Below are positions 36,414 to 44,155 of a stretch of DNA of 64,000 bases, piece after piece. Positions within the stretch are counted from its first letter, which is position 1. Each line of letters begins with the position of its first letter. The stretch is from contig OZ244944.1 in NCBI GenBank assembly GCA_965222335.1, positions 1,302,001 to 1,366,000 of the forward strand. The letters are read 5' to 3'. This DNA is from G965222335 sp965222335 (GTDB taxonomy: Bacteria; Pseudomonadota; Gammaproteobacteria; Pseudomonadales; Halieaceae). The notes beneath the pieces were generated by a model. The model was not told where the DNA came from. It made no database searches and saw only the letters and a program-made list of their open reading frames with translations. The position numbers and the translations under genes are program-made.

Positions 36414-36884
36414 ATGTCCTCACTGCCAAAGCCTGACCGCGCCATGCTGGAGCGCTGGCTTGACGAAACCAAGGTCGCATTCGAACTCTGTGACCAGTGC
36501 GAGGGCCTGCATATCAAGGCCCTGCAAGCCCTGGAGGGGGCGGTGGACAGTCGCCTGCTGCTGGAGCACTTCGGCATGGTGCTCAGCACCGGTCTGGAAG
36601 TGCGGCCCATGGCCCTGCTGCCCCTGAGCGCCGACCTCAACCGCCTGAATATGGAATTCCCGACCCTCAAGATATTCCTCGACATCGTGGACGACGCCAC
36701 GCCGCAGCTGGTGATCGCCGCCTTTCTCCCCACCGGTGCCGGCCTCAGCCGCGATCAGTTTGCCACCTTCGTGGTGATGGCCATGGAGGGCACGCGGCAG
36801 CTGGCGGCGGAATGCCTGCGCCAGGACTACCTGTTCCCGGAAGGGGGCGGCGACAACCTGGCCCCCACCACCGCGCTCCACTAA
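36414..36884 (+). CDS. YbjN-like domain protein
   Basis: 156 residues, soluble, two-layer alpha/beta of the type III secretion chaperone-like YbjN fold, ending in LRQDYLFPEGG. No signal peptide. The stop overlaps the next start. Function unknown; assignment by overall pattern, moderate. Confidence 0.65.
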   Translation: MSSLPKPDRAMLERWLDETKVAFELCDQCEGLHIKALQALEGAVDSRLLLEHFGMVLSTGLEVRPMALLPLSADLNRLNMEFPTLKIFLDIVDDATPQLVIAAFLPTGAGLSRDQFATFVVMAMEGTRQLAAECLRQDYLFPEGGGDNLAPTTALH

Positions 36885-37780
36885 TGCCGTGGCTGCTGCC
36901 CTGCCTGGCCTGGGCGCTGCTGGCAGCCACTGCGATGTCTGCTGACCCCGAAGCACCCCCGCAGCAGGTGAGCTTCCAGTCCCTGCAGACACTGCCGGCG
37001 CGTGCGCCCGACAGCCGCCACCGCTACGGTGAGGCGGCGTCCCAGTACGCCCTGTACTGGCGGGCGCGGAATCGGCCGGCGGGCGACCCGGCCCCCGTGC
37101 TCACCCTGATCCATGGCGGCTGCTGGCTGGCTGACTACGGGGTCGACTACCTGTTCCCGCTGGCAACCGCGCTGGCTGACGCCGGCTACGCAGTGTGGGC
37201 GCCCGAGTACCGCCGCGTCGGGGAAGCGGGTGGCGGCTGGCCGGGTACATTTACCGATATCAGCGCCGCGATCGAGAGCCTGCACCGGCTGGCACCGGCG
37301 GGCGTGGATTTGACCCGGGAGCTGCGCCTGGGGCACAGCGCCGGTGGACACCTGGCCCTGTGGTCCGCGGCACGCCCACACAATGCGGTAGCCGGGGCGC
37401 CTGCCGGGCCGCAGGTGCCGCCACCCGTGAACGTGATTGGCCTGGCGGCGATCACTGACCTGGCGGCCTATGCCGGCGGCGACAACAGCTGTCAGCAGGT
37501 TACGCCCCGCCTCCTCGGCGGCACGCTTGCCGAACAACCCGGGCGCTATGCGTCGGTTTCACCAGCGCAGATGCAGCTGTTGAGTCCGGTGCTGCTGTTA
37601 CGGGGTGGGCAGGACAGCATTGTCGGCACAGAACAGACCCTGGGCCCGGCAGCTGTCAGGGACCTGGAGGGCGCCGGCCATTTTGACTGGGCTCACCCGG
37701 GCACGCCGGCGGTGGCGGCGCTGCTGCACGCCTTGGCAGGCCTCCTCCCACCGCGACAGCCTCCCGCCAACGCGCACTAA
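36884..37780 (+). CDS. Secreted alpha/beta hydrolase (esterase/lipase-like)
   Basis: 298 residues from ATG 36884. Signal peptide 1-20 (ending AMSA). Oxyanion segment LIHGGCW at 76-81, nucleophile S152 in GHSAGG, Asp in LRGGQDSIV and His in GAGHFDW complete the triad. HGG-type oxyanion hole as in hormone-sensitive-lipase and kynurenine formamidase relatives. Overlaps YbjN-like gene by one base. Its stop overlaps that of the convergent flavin-reductase gene (37777-37780 share CTAA). Confidence 0.88.
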   Translation: MPWLLPCLAWALLAATAMSADPEAPPQQVSFQSLQTLPARAPDSRHRYGEAASQYALYWRARNRPAGDPAPVLTLIHGGCWLADYGVDYLFPLATALADAGYAVWAPEYRRVGEAGGGWPGTFTDISAAIESLHRLAPAGVDLTRELRLGHSAGGHLALWSAARPHNAVAGAPAGPQVPPPVNVIGLAAITDLAAYAGGDNSCQQVTPRLLGGTLAEQPGRYASVSPAQMQLLSPVLLLRGGQDSIVGTEQTLGPAAVRDLEGAGHFDWAHPGTPAVAALLHALAGLLPPRQPPANAH

Positions 37781-38406
37781 ACCTGCCGCGGCGGCAGATC
37801 GGGTTTGGCGTAGGCCATACGTTTCAGGGGGCGGGTGCTGCAGTAGGTATCCAGGCCGCTCAGGGCCACGGTCCGGGTGCGCTGCAGATCCAGCGAGCCG
37901 TCCTCGTGCAGGCTGTCGTCAGGCAACTCCGCCAGGATGACCTCGCCAATCACCAGGTGGGTGCGGTTGATCGTCAGCTCCTGGTGCTCCCGCAGCTGCA
38001 GGCCCAGGCGCACGCTCGCTTCGCCCACAAAGGGGGCTGGAAACCCCGCTACCCAGTGCGGCGTGAGACCCGTCGCCGCGAATTCCGACTGCGCCTGGGG
38101 ATAGCGCGCCGCGGTCTGGTGTCCCGCCTCGACGATGTCGGGATTGACGTGGTTAAGGGTGTAGTGCCCCAGCTCCAGCAGGTTGTGCAGGGTGTGGCGG
38201 TCCTCGCCGCCGGGCCGCACCACCAGGGCCAGCAGCGGCGGATGGGAACCCAGGTGCACCGCGGAGCTCATGATCGCCAGGTTGGTCTGCCCTGCCCCGT
38301 TCACGGTACCCACCAGGTTGGCGGGCTTGTAACCCGAGATTGAATTGACCAGCGCCGCCCGACGCCGCTTCTCCATGCCCTGTAAATCCTCAGCGGTAAA
38401 CTGCAT
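37777..38406 (-). CDS. Flavin reductase-like (FMN-binding split barrel) protein
   Basis: 209 residues from ATG 38406 with GGAAGAGGG upstream. N-terminal KRRRAALVNSISGYKPANLVGT and NLAIMSSAVHLGSHPPLLAL are typical of the FMN split barrel. Homologues are usually annotated flavin reductase; some act with oxygenases. Whether it feeds any oxygenase here is open. Confidence 0.85.
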   Translation of the reverse strand: MQFTAEDLQGMEKRRRAALVNSISGYKPANLVGTVNGAGQTNLAIMSSAVHLGSHPPLLALVVRPGGEDRHTLHNLLELGHYTLNHVNPDIVEAGHQTAARYPQAQSEFAATGLTPHWVAGFPAPFVGEASVRLGLQLREHQELTINRTHLVIGEVILAELPDDSLHEDGSLDLQRTRTVALSGLDTYCSTRPLKRMAYAKPDLPPRQV

Positions 38407-38542
38407 CCCTCTTCCTTTTGCGACCGTTGGCTTCACGGGGCTGATACGCGCGCACATCGCTGGCAGACCAGCTGCTCCTGGCCGCTTTTGCCGCTCGCGC
38501 GCGCTTCCCCTACTATTGGCTGCATAGTATCCCGGAGTAGCC

Positions 38543-39079
38543 ATGGACAACGAGGCAAAAGGACATCGTCGCATGGGGCTGGCCATGCAGGCCCTGGCCT
38601 GGGTGGTTTTCATGGTCCTCGTGGGTGCCTACTTCAGCGACCTCCTGGATCGCCGCAACAACCCCAACCAGGCGCTGGAGACGCAGTACCTGGAAGGCGG
38701 GGTGCGCGAGGTCAGCCTGACCCGCAGCCGCAGCGGCCACTACGTCACCAGCGGCACCATCAACGGCGAGCCGGTCGTGTTTATGCTGGATACCGGGGCG
38801 ACCGGTGTCGCCATACCCGCCGAGCTGGCAAACAAGCTGGGCCTGCGCCGTGGCCAGCGCCTGACCACGCGCACCGCCAACGGCACCGCGACGGCCTGGG
38901 CTACACGCCTGGACCGGGTCGCGGTCGGTGATATCGCCATCGAGGACGTGTTTGCCAGTATCACTCCCGGCCTGGAAATGGACGAGGTCCTGTTGGGGAT
39001 GTCCTTCCTGCAGCACATCGAGTTCACCCAGCGGGGCAAAACCCTGATCCTGCGCCAGTACCCGGCGGCCCCGGGCTAG
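38543..39079 (+). CDS. Retropepsin-like aspartic protease, membrane anchored
   Basis: 178 residues. One N-terminal membrane helix (about 11-30), then a single-domain clan AA protease with the active site DTGAT at 83-87 and a second hydrophobic-hydrophobic-Gly motif (LLGMSFLQ). Matches the TIGR02281 type, which dimerises to form an active site in the periplasm. Natural substrates are unknown. Confidence 0.88.
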   Translation: MDNEAKGHRRMGLAMQALAWVVFMVLVGAYFSDLLDRRNNPNQALETQYLEGGVREVSLTRSRSGHYVTSGTINGEPVVFMLDTGATGVAIPAELANKLGLRRGQRLTTRTANGTATAWATRLDRVAVGDIAIEDVFASITPGLEMDEVLLGMSFLQHIEFTQRGKTLILRQYPAAPG

Positions 39080-39090
39080 CATAGCCGTCG

Positions 39091-39513
39091 ATGGAAGCCT
39101 ACCTGGGCCTGTTCGCAAGCGCGTTTCTGGCAGCCACGCTACTGCCCGCCTATTCCGAGGTCGTGTTTGTGGCGCTGGTGAACGCCGGCTACGACCCGCT
39201 CATGCTGTGGGCCTGGGCTTCCCTGGGCAACACCCTGGGCTCCGCGGTGAACTGGGGCATCGGTCGCTACCTGCTGCATTTTCAGGACCGGCGCTGGTTC
39301 CCGTTCAAGCGCGACAACCTGGGGCTGGCCCAGCGCTGGTTTCAGCGCTATGGCGTGTGGTCCCTGCTGCTTGCGTGGATGCCGGTGGGGGGTGACGCCC
39401 TGACCTTCATCGCCGGCATGATGCGGGTGCGCTTCTTACCCTTTATCCTGCTTACGGGGATCGGCAAGGGCGCCCGCTACGCCATTTTACTGGGGGCCAT
39501 GGAGTTGATATGA
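39091..39513 (+). CDS. YqaA-type (DedA/VTT family) membrane protein
   Basis: 140 residues, about four hydrophobic segments; PAYSEVVFVALVNAGY near the N-terminus and GNTLGSAVNWGIGRY are typical of the YqaA branch. DedA/VTT relatives are lipid scramblases or undecaprenyl-phosphate flippases; YqaA itself is uncharacterised. Overlaps the SGNH gene by 4 bases. Confidence 0.85.
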   Translation: MEAYLGLFASAFLAATLLPAYSEVVFVALVNAGYDPLMLWAWASLGNTLGSAVNWGIGRYLLHFQDRRWFPFKRDNLGLAQRWFQRYGVWSLLLAWMPVGGDALTFIAGMMRVRFLPFILLTGIGKGARYAILLGAMELI

Positions 39514-40169
39514 AGAAGAAATCACCCCGGACTTTACCCGGGCTGCACCTGGGGGCGCTGCTGCTGGGACTCGCCCTGCTCGCCGGCTGCGAGCAGGCAC
39601 CGCGCTTTGAGCCGCTGCCGCAGGGTGCCACGGTGCTGGCCCTGGGCGACAGTATCACCCACGGCACCGGGGCGCCCCCTGGCGCCGATTATCCCGGGCG
39701 CCTGGCCCATACCAGCGGCTGGCAGGTGATCAATGCGGGCGTGCCCGGGGATACCAGCGCGGCGGCGCGGGACCGCCTGGCAGCGCTGCTGGCGCAGCAT
39801 CAGCCGGACCTGGCGATCGTGGAGCTCGGCGGCAACGACTTCCTGCGCCGCCACAACGAGAGCGTGACCCGGGAAGCACTGGGGGAGATCATCGCCCGGC
39901 TGCGCGAGGGCGGGATGCCGGTGGTACTGGTTGCCGTGCCCCGACTGTCCCTGCTGCGGGCAAGCACCGGGACCCTGGCAGATCATCCCCTGTACGAGGA
40001 CCTGGCCGCGAACAGCGACGATATCCTGCTGGTGCCGGATCTGCTCTCGGAGATACTGTCGCAGGATCACCTGCGGGCTGACGAAATTCACCCCAATGCC
40101 GCTGGCTACCGGGCACTGGCAGAGGGCCTGGCAGAGGCACTGCGGGCAGCGGGCCTGCTGGCGCCGTAG
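39510..40169 (+). CDS. SGNH hydrolase (TesA-like arylesterase/lysophospholipase), lipoprotein
   Basis: 219 residues. Lipobox LLAGC with lipidated C27, so it is probably anchored in an envelope membrane, unlike soluble TesA. Block I GDSITHG with S48, block II NAGVPGD, block III GGND, block V DEIHPN. Hydrolyses acyl esters or lysophospholipids. Convergent with the dihaem operon across a palindromic repeat. Confidence 0.92.
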   Translation: MKKKSPRTLPGLHLGALLLGLALLAGCEQAPRFEPLPQGATVLALGDSITHGTGAPPGADYPGRLAHTSGWQVINAGVPGDTSAAARDRLAALLAQHQPDLAIVELGGNDFLRRHNESVTREALGEIIARLREGGMPVVLVAVPRLSLLRASTGTLADHPLYEDLAANSDDILLVPDLLSEILSQDHLRADEIHPNAAGYRALAEGLAEALRAAGLLAP

Positions 40170-40197
40170 CGTGTGCTGACCACAAGCCCGAACCGCC

Positions 40198-40225
40198 TGT
40201 AGGGCCGAATGAATTCGGCCCTACA
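40198..40225. repeat. GTAGGGCCGAAT palindromic repeat
   Basis: Arms TGTAGGGCCGAAT and ATTCGGCCCTACA around a 2-base centre; the same family as 13470-13534. The right arm contains the stop codon (TAG, minus strand) of the dihaem cytochrome gene. Without a T-run, but located to act as a bidirectional 3' end structure. Confidence 0.75.
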
Positions 40226-41891
40226 GGGACTTGAGGAATTCCAGCAGCGCGCGGCGCTGGTGGTCTGTCATGGTCTGGGTCTTGAGGTGACCGACGTTGG
40301 TATTGCCCTCGATGCGGGTATCCAGCTCGGTCGCGTGCTCGCAGTCCTGGCGGTAGCCCACCACCTCGGGATCAAATTCGGTACAGCCCACCCGGAAGAC
40401 CTCGGCGCGCTCCTCGATCCACAGCATCTGCCGCAGGTTGGGGACCGAGCCGTTGTGCAGGTAGGGCCCGGTCGCCCAGATGCCGGTGAGAGGGCGCGCC
40501 TTGTAGTGCAACTCCGGGGTTTTGATCAGCAGGCCCCGGTCGCGCACGTGCTGCAGAAAATCCATCACGTTCCAGGGCAAAATCAGGTTGGCCATGACGT
40601 CCCACTGGTACTTGTCCAGGGCCGCCACCACCACCTGCCCCACGACCGCAAATGCGTTGGCCTCTGCCGGTAGGGGTGGGCCACTGCCCAGGAAGGGTTC
40701 GCCCTCGAAGAAGGCGGAGTCCACCTTGCCGAAGGCGTTCACCGCGGTCTTGTGATCCGTACCCACCTCCCACAGTGGCACCATGGTGGCGTGGTAGTCG
40801 GCGAAGCGGTTTTCCTTGCTCAGGAACCCGTGGCAGCGGTGGCAATTGGCGGCGAACAGTTCCGCCCCCTCGTCACAGAGCGCCTTGTCGATCGCGGGGA
40901 AGCTCTGGGGCCAGGCCGGGGGCGGCAGGACCTCCATGATGTCTTCCAGCATCCGGGTATCGTGATAGGAGGCGGAGGTGTCGACCACGCCGGTCTCCGG
41001 GTCGATATCGACACGCCCGAAGACGCCCATGACCTCGCCGAAGTTGCGTGCGATCGGGCCCACAAACGCCAGGGTGTTGTCGCCCACCCCGTTCCACTGC
41101 ACCAGGTCCGCCTGCGCCGTGCCCCAGAGGAAGGGGTAGCTGACCGGCGCATCGGGCACCCGTACGTTGTGCGGCACCTGCATCGCGCCCGCAGTGACCT
41201 CGTTGAAGATTACGCCGAAGGCGTCCACGCGGCCATGACCGTAGGTGATCTTGTGGCGATGGGCATTGCGTTCGTTGTAGGCGACCCGGCGGGCCGCCAC
41301 CTCGCCCAGTTCCACCCGCAGCCTGGCGGGAGACTCGACCCCCAGCTGGCGGGCGAAGTCGGCAAACTTGCGATCATCTTCCAGGGTGGCCAGCAGGGCG
41401 TCAGTGACGTCCAGCACGAACTGCCAGAAGTCCGCCTGGGTGGGTCCGCCGTCGATGATCATCCGCTGGCCCTGATAGGTAATCTCGTTGCTGTGACAGG
41501 CGGCGCAGGTGGGGCCCATCCAGGCCTGCTGGTCCTTCGGGTCCACGCTGCGGGCGAAACCAATCGGCAGACCATCTGGATTGTGCGCCTGCACCAGGGG
41601 GCTGGGGTCGGCGTAAAAATAGCCGTAGCGGCGCATATTGTCCGGGTGTCGGAACAGGGCCCGGCTGTCTTTCTGCTCCAGGTACAGGAACCAGTCGTAG
41701 GGCATGACCTGGGAGCCCTGGCCGGTGAACCACCAGGCTACCTGCTGCGCCTCCTCCAGCATCTCCGGCGTGGCCACTGTGGGAATCTCGCACACGGGCT
41801 CCTCGTTGAGATAGTCCCGGGCCGCCGCCGGCATGGCCGTGGCAAGGCCCAGGCTGAGCGCGAGAATCAGGGAAAATCGAGGCAGGGTCAT
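40221..41891 (-). CDS. Dihaem cytochrome c, RoxA/10S-DOX family (first copy)
   Basis: 556 residues, signal peptide 1-24. Two haem c sites: CAACH at 129-133 and CHRCH at 350-354. Shared family blocks are YGHGRVDAFGVIFNEV, APVSYPFLWGTAQADLVQWNG and YKARPLTGIWATGPYLHNGS. The family contains rubber oxygenase RoxA and the P. aeruginosa oleate 10S-dioxygenase/diol synthase pair, as well as presumed peroxidases. Function here is unproven. It follows a paralogue by 9 bases, so they are co-translated neighbours. Confidence 0.85.
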   Translation of the reverse strand: MTLPRFSLILALSLGLATAMPAAARDYLNEEPVCEIPTVATPEMLEEAQQVAWWFTGQGSQVMPYDWFLYLEQKDSRALFRHPDNMRRYGYFYADPSPLVQAHNPDGLPIGFARSVDPKDQQAWMGPTCAACHSNEITYQGQRMIIDGGPTQADFWQFVLDVTDALLATLEDDRKFADFARQLGVESPARLRVELGEVAARRVAYNERNAHRHKITYGHGRVDAFGVIFNEVTAGAMQVPHNVRVPDAPVSYPFLWGTAQADLVQWNGVGDNTLAFVGPIARNFGEVMGVFGRVDIDPETGVVDTSASYHDTRMLEDIMEVLPPPAWPQSFPAIDKALCDEGAELFAANCHRCHGFLSKENRFADYHATMVPLWEVGTDHKTAVNAFGKVDSAFFEGEPFLGSGPPLPAEANAFAVVGQVVVAALDKYQWDVMANLILPWNVMDFLQHVRDRGLLIKTPELHYKARPLTGIWATGPYLHNGSVPNLRQMLWIEERAEVFRVGCTEFDPEVVGYRQDCEHATELDTRIEGNTNVGHLKTQTMTDHQRRALLEFLKSL

Positions 41892-41900
41892 GGGGCCGGC

Positions 41901-43742
41901 CTAGAGCGTCTTCAGGTATTCCAGGAGCTGGCGGCGCTCCCGGGCATTGAAGGGCCGGTCATCCAGCTTGCGGATGTCGTGACCCACGTTGCAGTTGCCA
42001 TTGTCGCGTACCTCGGGGTAGTGGCCGCCATCGGTCCCCGGCAGGCGGGGGTCCCGGTAAGGGTAGTGCAGCCAGCGACCGTCACTGGCCCGACTCCCCG
42101 GATCCAGCACCTCGTAGTTGCAGGCCAGGGTATCGGCGGGATTGACCCTGAATACCGAGGCTTCGGAGCAATCCTGGACATAGCCCACCTTCTGCGGATC
42201 AAAACCCCGACAGCCCACCCGAAACTCCTGCGGGCGCTGCGCGGGCGGCAGCAACAGATCGTCCAGGGTGGGCACGGAGCCATTGTGCAGGAAGGGCGCC
42301 GTGGCCCAGATGCCGTTGAGCGGTCGCGCCTTGTAATAGGCCCCAGGTTTGCGCAGGGCGAGCCCGTTCAGCTGCAGGTTTTCCTTCAGGCCCTGGGTGC
42401 CCAGCAGCGGCAGAATCGCCTCGCCCGGTTTCTCGGCCATGACCTGCAGGGCAACGTGCGAGGCAATGCTGTAGGACATCGCCTCGGCGCCCAGGGTCTC
42501 ACCACTGCCGGGCAGTACGTCCTCGCCCTCCAGGCAACCCGTGTCCACCCACTGGATCGCGTTGCGCGCATAGCGGGCGTCGGTACCGATGATAGTCATC
42601 GGCCAGAGGCCAGACTGGTAGCGGCGGTCCCAGTGGGCGCGCGGAATCACCTCGTGACACTCCACGCAGTACTGGCGATACAGGGCTTCGCCCTTGCTCG
42701 CCAGGGTGACGTCGATCGGCGGCAGCACATCATTCGGCCACTGGGGCGCGCGCAGCGTGGCGACCATATCCGCCAGGGTGATGGAGTTGGCGAACAGCAG
42801 CGAGGATTTATAGGAACCCTGGCAGTCCATCTCCACGCGGCCGTAGACCCCCAGCACTTCGACCACGTCGCGGGCCAGGTTGCCCAGGGGGAACTGGGCG
42901 AAGGACACGCCGTTCCACTGCACGTAATCCGCCTGGGAGGTGCCCCACAGGAAGGGGTAACTGACCGGCGCCTCGGGGCTGCGGCGGTTCTGCGGCAGGG
43001 AGGAGGTACCGTTGCGACCCTTGAGCAGGCCGACGGTGACCTCGTTGAAAATAAAGCCCAGTGCGTCCAGGCGGCCGTGACCGTATTCGATGACGTGGCG
43101 GTTGCGCTCGTTATAGGCAATGCGCTCCTGGGTGACTTCCTGCAACTCGTTGCGAAGCCGCAGGCGGTCGTCCTCGTCACCATCTTCCAGCAGGGCCGAG
43201 GCAAAGGCATCAAACTTGCGTTCATTGTCGAGGGCGGCACTCAGCGCCGCAACCAGGTCCGTATTGAAGCGCCAGTAATCCGCGAGGGTCGGGGCACCGT
43301 CGATCAGCATCGCCCGACCGCCGTACTCGATCACATTGGTATGGCAGGCGGCGCAGTTCAGGCCCAGCCATTCCCGGCCGGTGTGTGGATTGGCGGCCCG
43401 GGTAAATCCCACTGGCAGGCCATCTTCACTGTCCGGCCAGGGAATATAACCGAGACTGCGAATATTCTCGAGGCTGTTAAAGCGCTCGCGGCTGCCCGCC
43501 TGCTCCAGCACCTGGAACCAGCGGTAGGGGATGATCTCTGCGCCCTGCCCCAGGGACCAGAACTGCTCGCGCTCGGCCCGGGTCCAGCCTTGCTCCAGCA
43601 GCACGTAGGGACTGTTAGCGGTACTGGCGACGCTCGCGCAGGCCAGCGCGCAGACCGCCATCGCCAGGCGCCCGAGCACGCCGCGCAGCGCCGCGGCTAG
43701 GCCCGTTTCAGGGCACTGCAGCCGGTAGCGCGGGCCCGGCAT
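41901..43742 (-). CDS. Dihaem cytochrome c, RoxA/10S-DOX family (second copy)
   Basis: 613 residues, paralogue of the next gene. Probable signal sequence within residues 15-42 (LRGVLGRLAMAV.. ASTA). Haem c sites CAACH at 130-134 and CVECH at 359-363; YGHGRLDALGFIFNEV, APVSYPFLWGTSQADYVQWNG and KARPLNGIWATAPFLHNGS are conserved. Insertions relative to the first copy lie near the C-terminus (residues 520-570). The start overlaps the stop of the small membrane protein gene (TGATG). Confidence 0.85.
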   Translation of the reverse strand: MPGPRYRLQCPETGLAAALRGVLGRLAMAVCALACASVASTANSPYVLLEQGWTRAEREQFWSLGQGAEIIPYRWFQVLEQAGSRERFNSLENIRSLGYIPWPDSEDGLPVGFTRAANPHTGREWLGLNCAACHTNVIEYGGRAMLIDGAPTLADYWRFNTDLVAALSAALDNERKFDAFASALLEDGDEDDRLRLRNELQEVTQERIAYNERNRHVIEYGHGRLDALGFIFNEVTVGLLKGRNGTSSLPQNRRSPEAPVSYPFLWGTSQADYVQWNGVSFAQFPLGNLARDVVEVLGVYGRVEMDCQGSYKSSLLFANSITLADMVATLRAPQWPNDVLPPIDVTLASKGEALYRQYCVECHEVIPRAHWDRRYQSGLWPMTIIGTDARYARNAIQWVDTGCLEGEDVLPGSGETLGAEAMSYSIASHVALQVMAEKPGEAILPLLGTQGLKENLQLNGLALRKPGAYYKARPLNGIWATAPFLHNGSVPTLDDLLLPPAQRPQEFRVGCRGFDPQKVGYVQDCSEASVFRVNPADTLACNYEVLDPGSRASDGRWLHYPYRDPRLPGTDGGHYPEVRDNGNCNVGHDIRKLDDRPFNARERRQLLEYLKTL

Positions 43743-44074
43743 CAGGCGCGGGTGCGAAGGCGATAGTAAATCACCAGCGCGGCGCCGACCGCCAGTGCCA
43801 GGAGGCCGTAGCTGAGGGCGTCACCCGGGCCGAGGCCGATCAGCGCAATCAGGCAGAAGGCGATACCAATCGCCAGCGCCACATAGCCATTGCGCCGCGC
43901 GAGTTCATAATCCGGCGCCCTGTTTTCCAGGAACAGGGCCGCGATGGTTTCCTGGGACGCCCCGTGGGCAATCAGGGCTCGACGGGTACGGTTGTCGGAT
44001 ACCACCTTGATCGCGTAGGCGATGGCGGCGAACAGCGCGGGAAAAATAACGACCGGAAGCAACTCTGGCGGCAT
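43742..44074 (-). CDS. Small membrane protein (DUF6249-like)
   Basis: 110 residues with three hydrophobic segments (about 5-23, 63-80, 86-104) and a charged loop with RRALIAHGASQETIAAL. AAGGAG upstream of ATG 44074. Similar small proteins accompany sensors and transporters, without known role. Coupled to the dihaem gene by overlap; it could help deliver or anchor that protein. Confidence 0.7.
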   Translation of the reverse strand: MPPELLPVVIFPALFAAIAYAIKVVSDNRTRRALIAHGASQETIAALFLENRAPDYELARRNGYVALAIGIAFCLIALIGLGPGDALSYGLLALAVGAALVIYYRLRTRA

Positions 44075-44155
44075 GTGTTTCTCCTTGTCGCGCCCGGCAG
44101 CCCGGGCAGGAAGTTAGTCAGGCAGGGCAGCTCTGAACAGTCGTAGCAGTATAGT

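Noticed and set aside
40752..43700. 982-residue plus-strand open frame opposite the dihaem genes
   Set aside because: Both dihaem proteins have haem motifs and signal peptides; the opposite frame has no recognisable domain.
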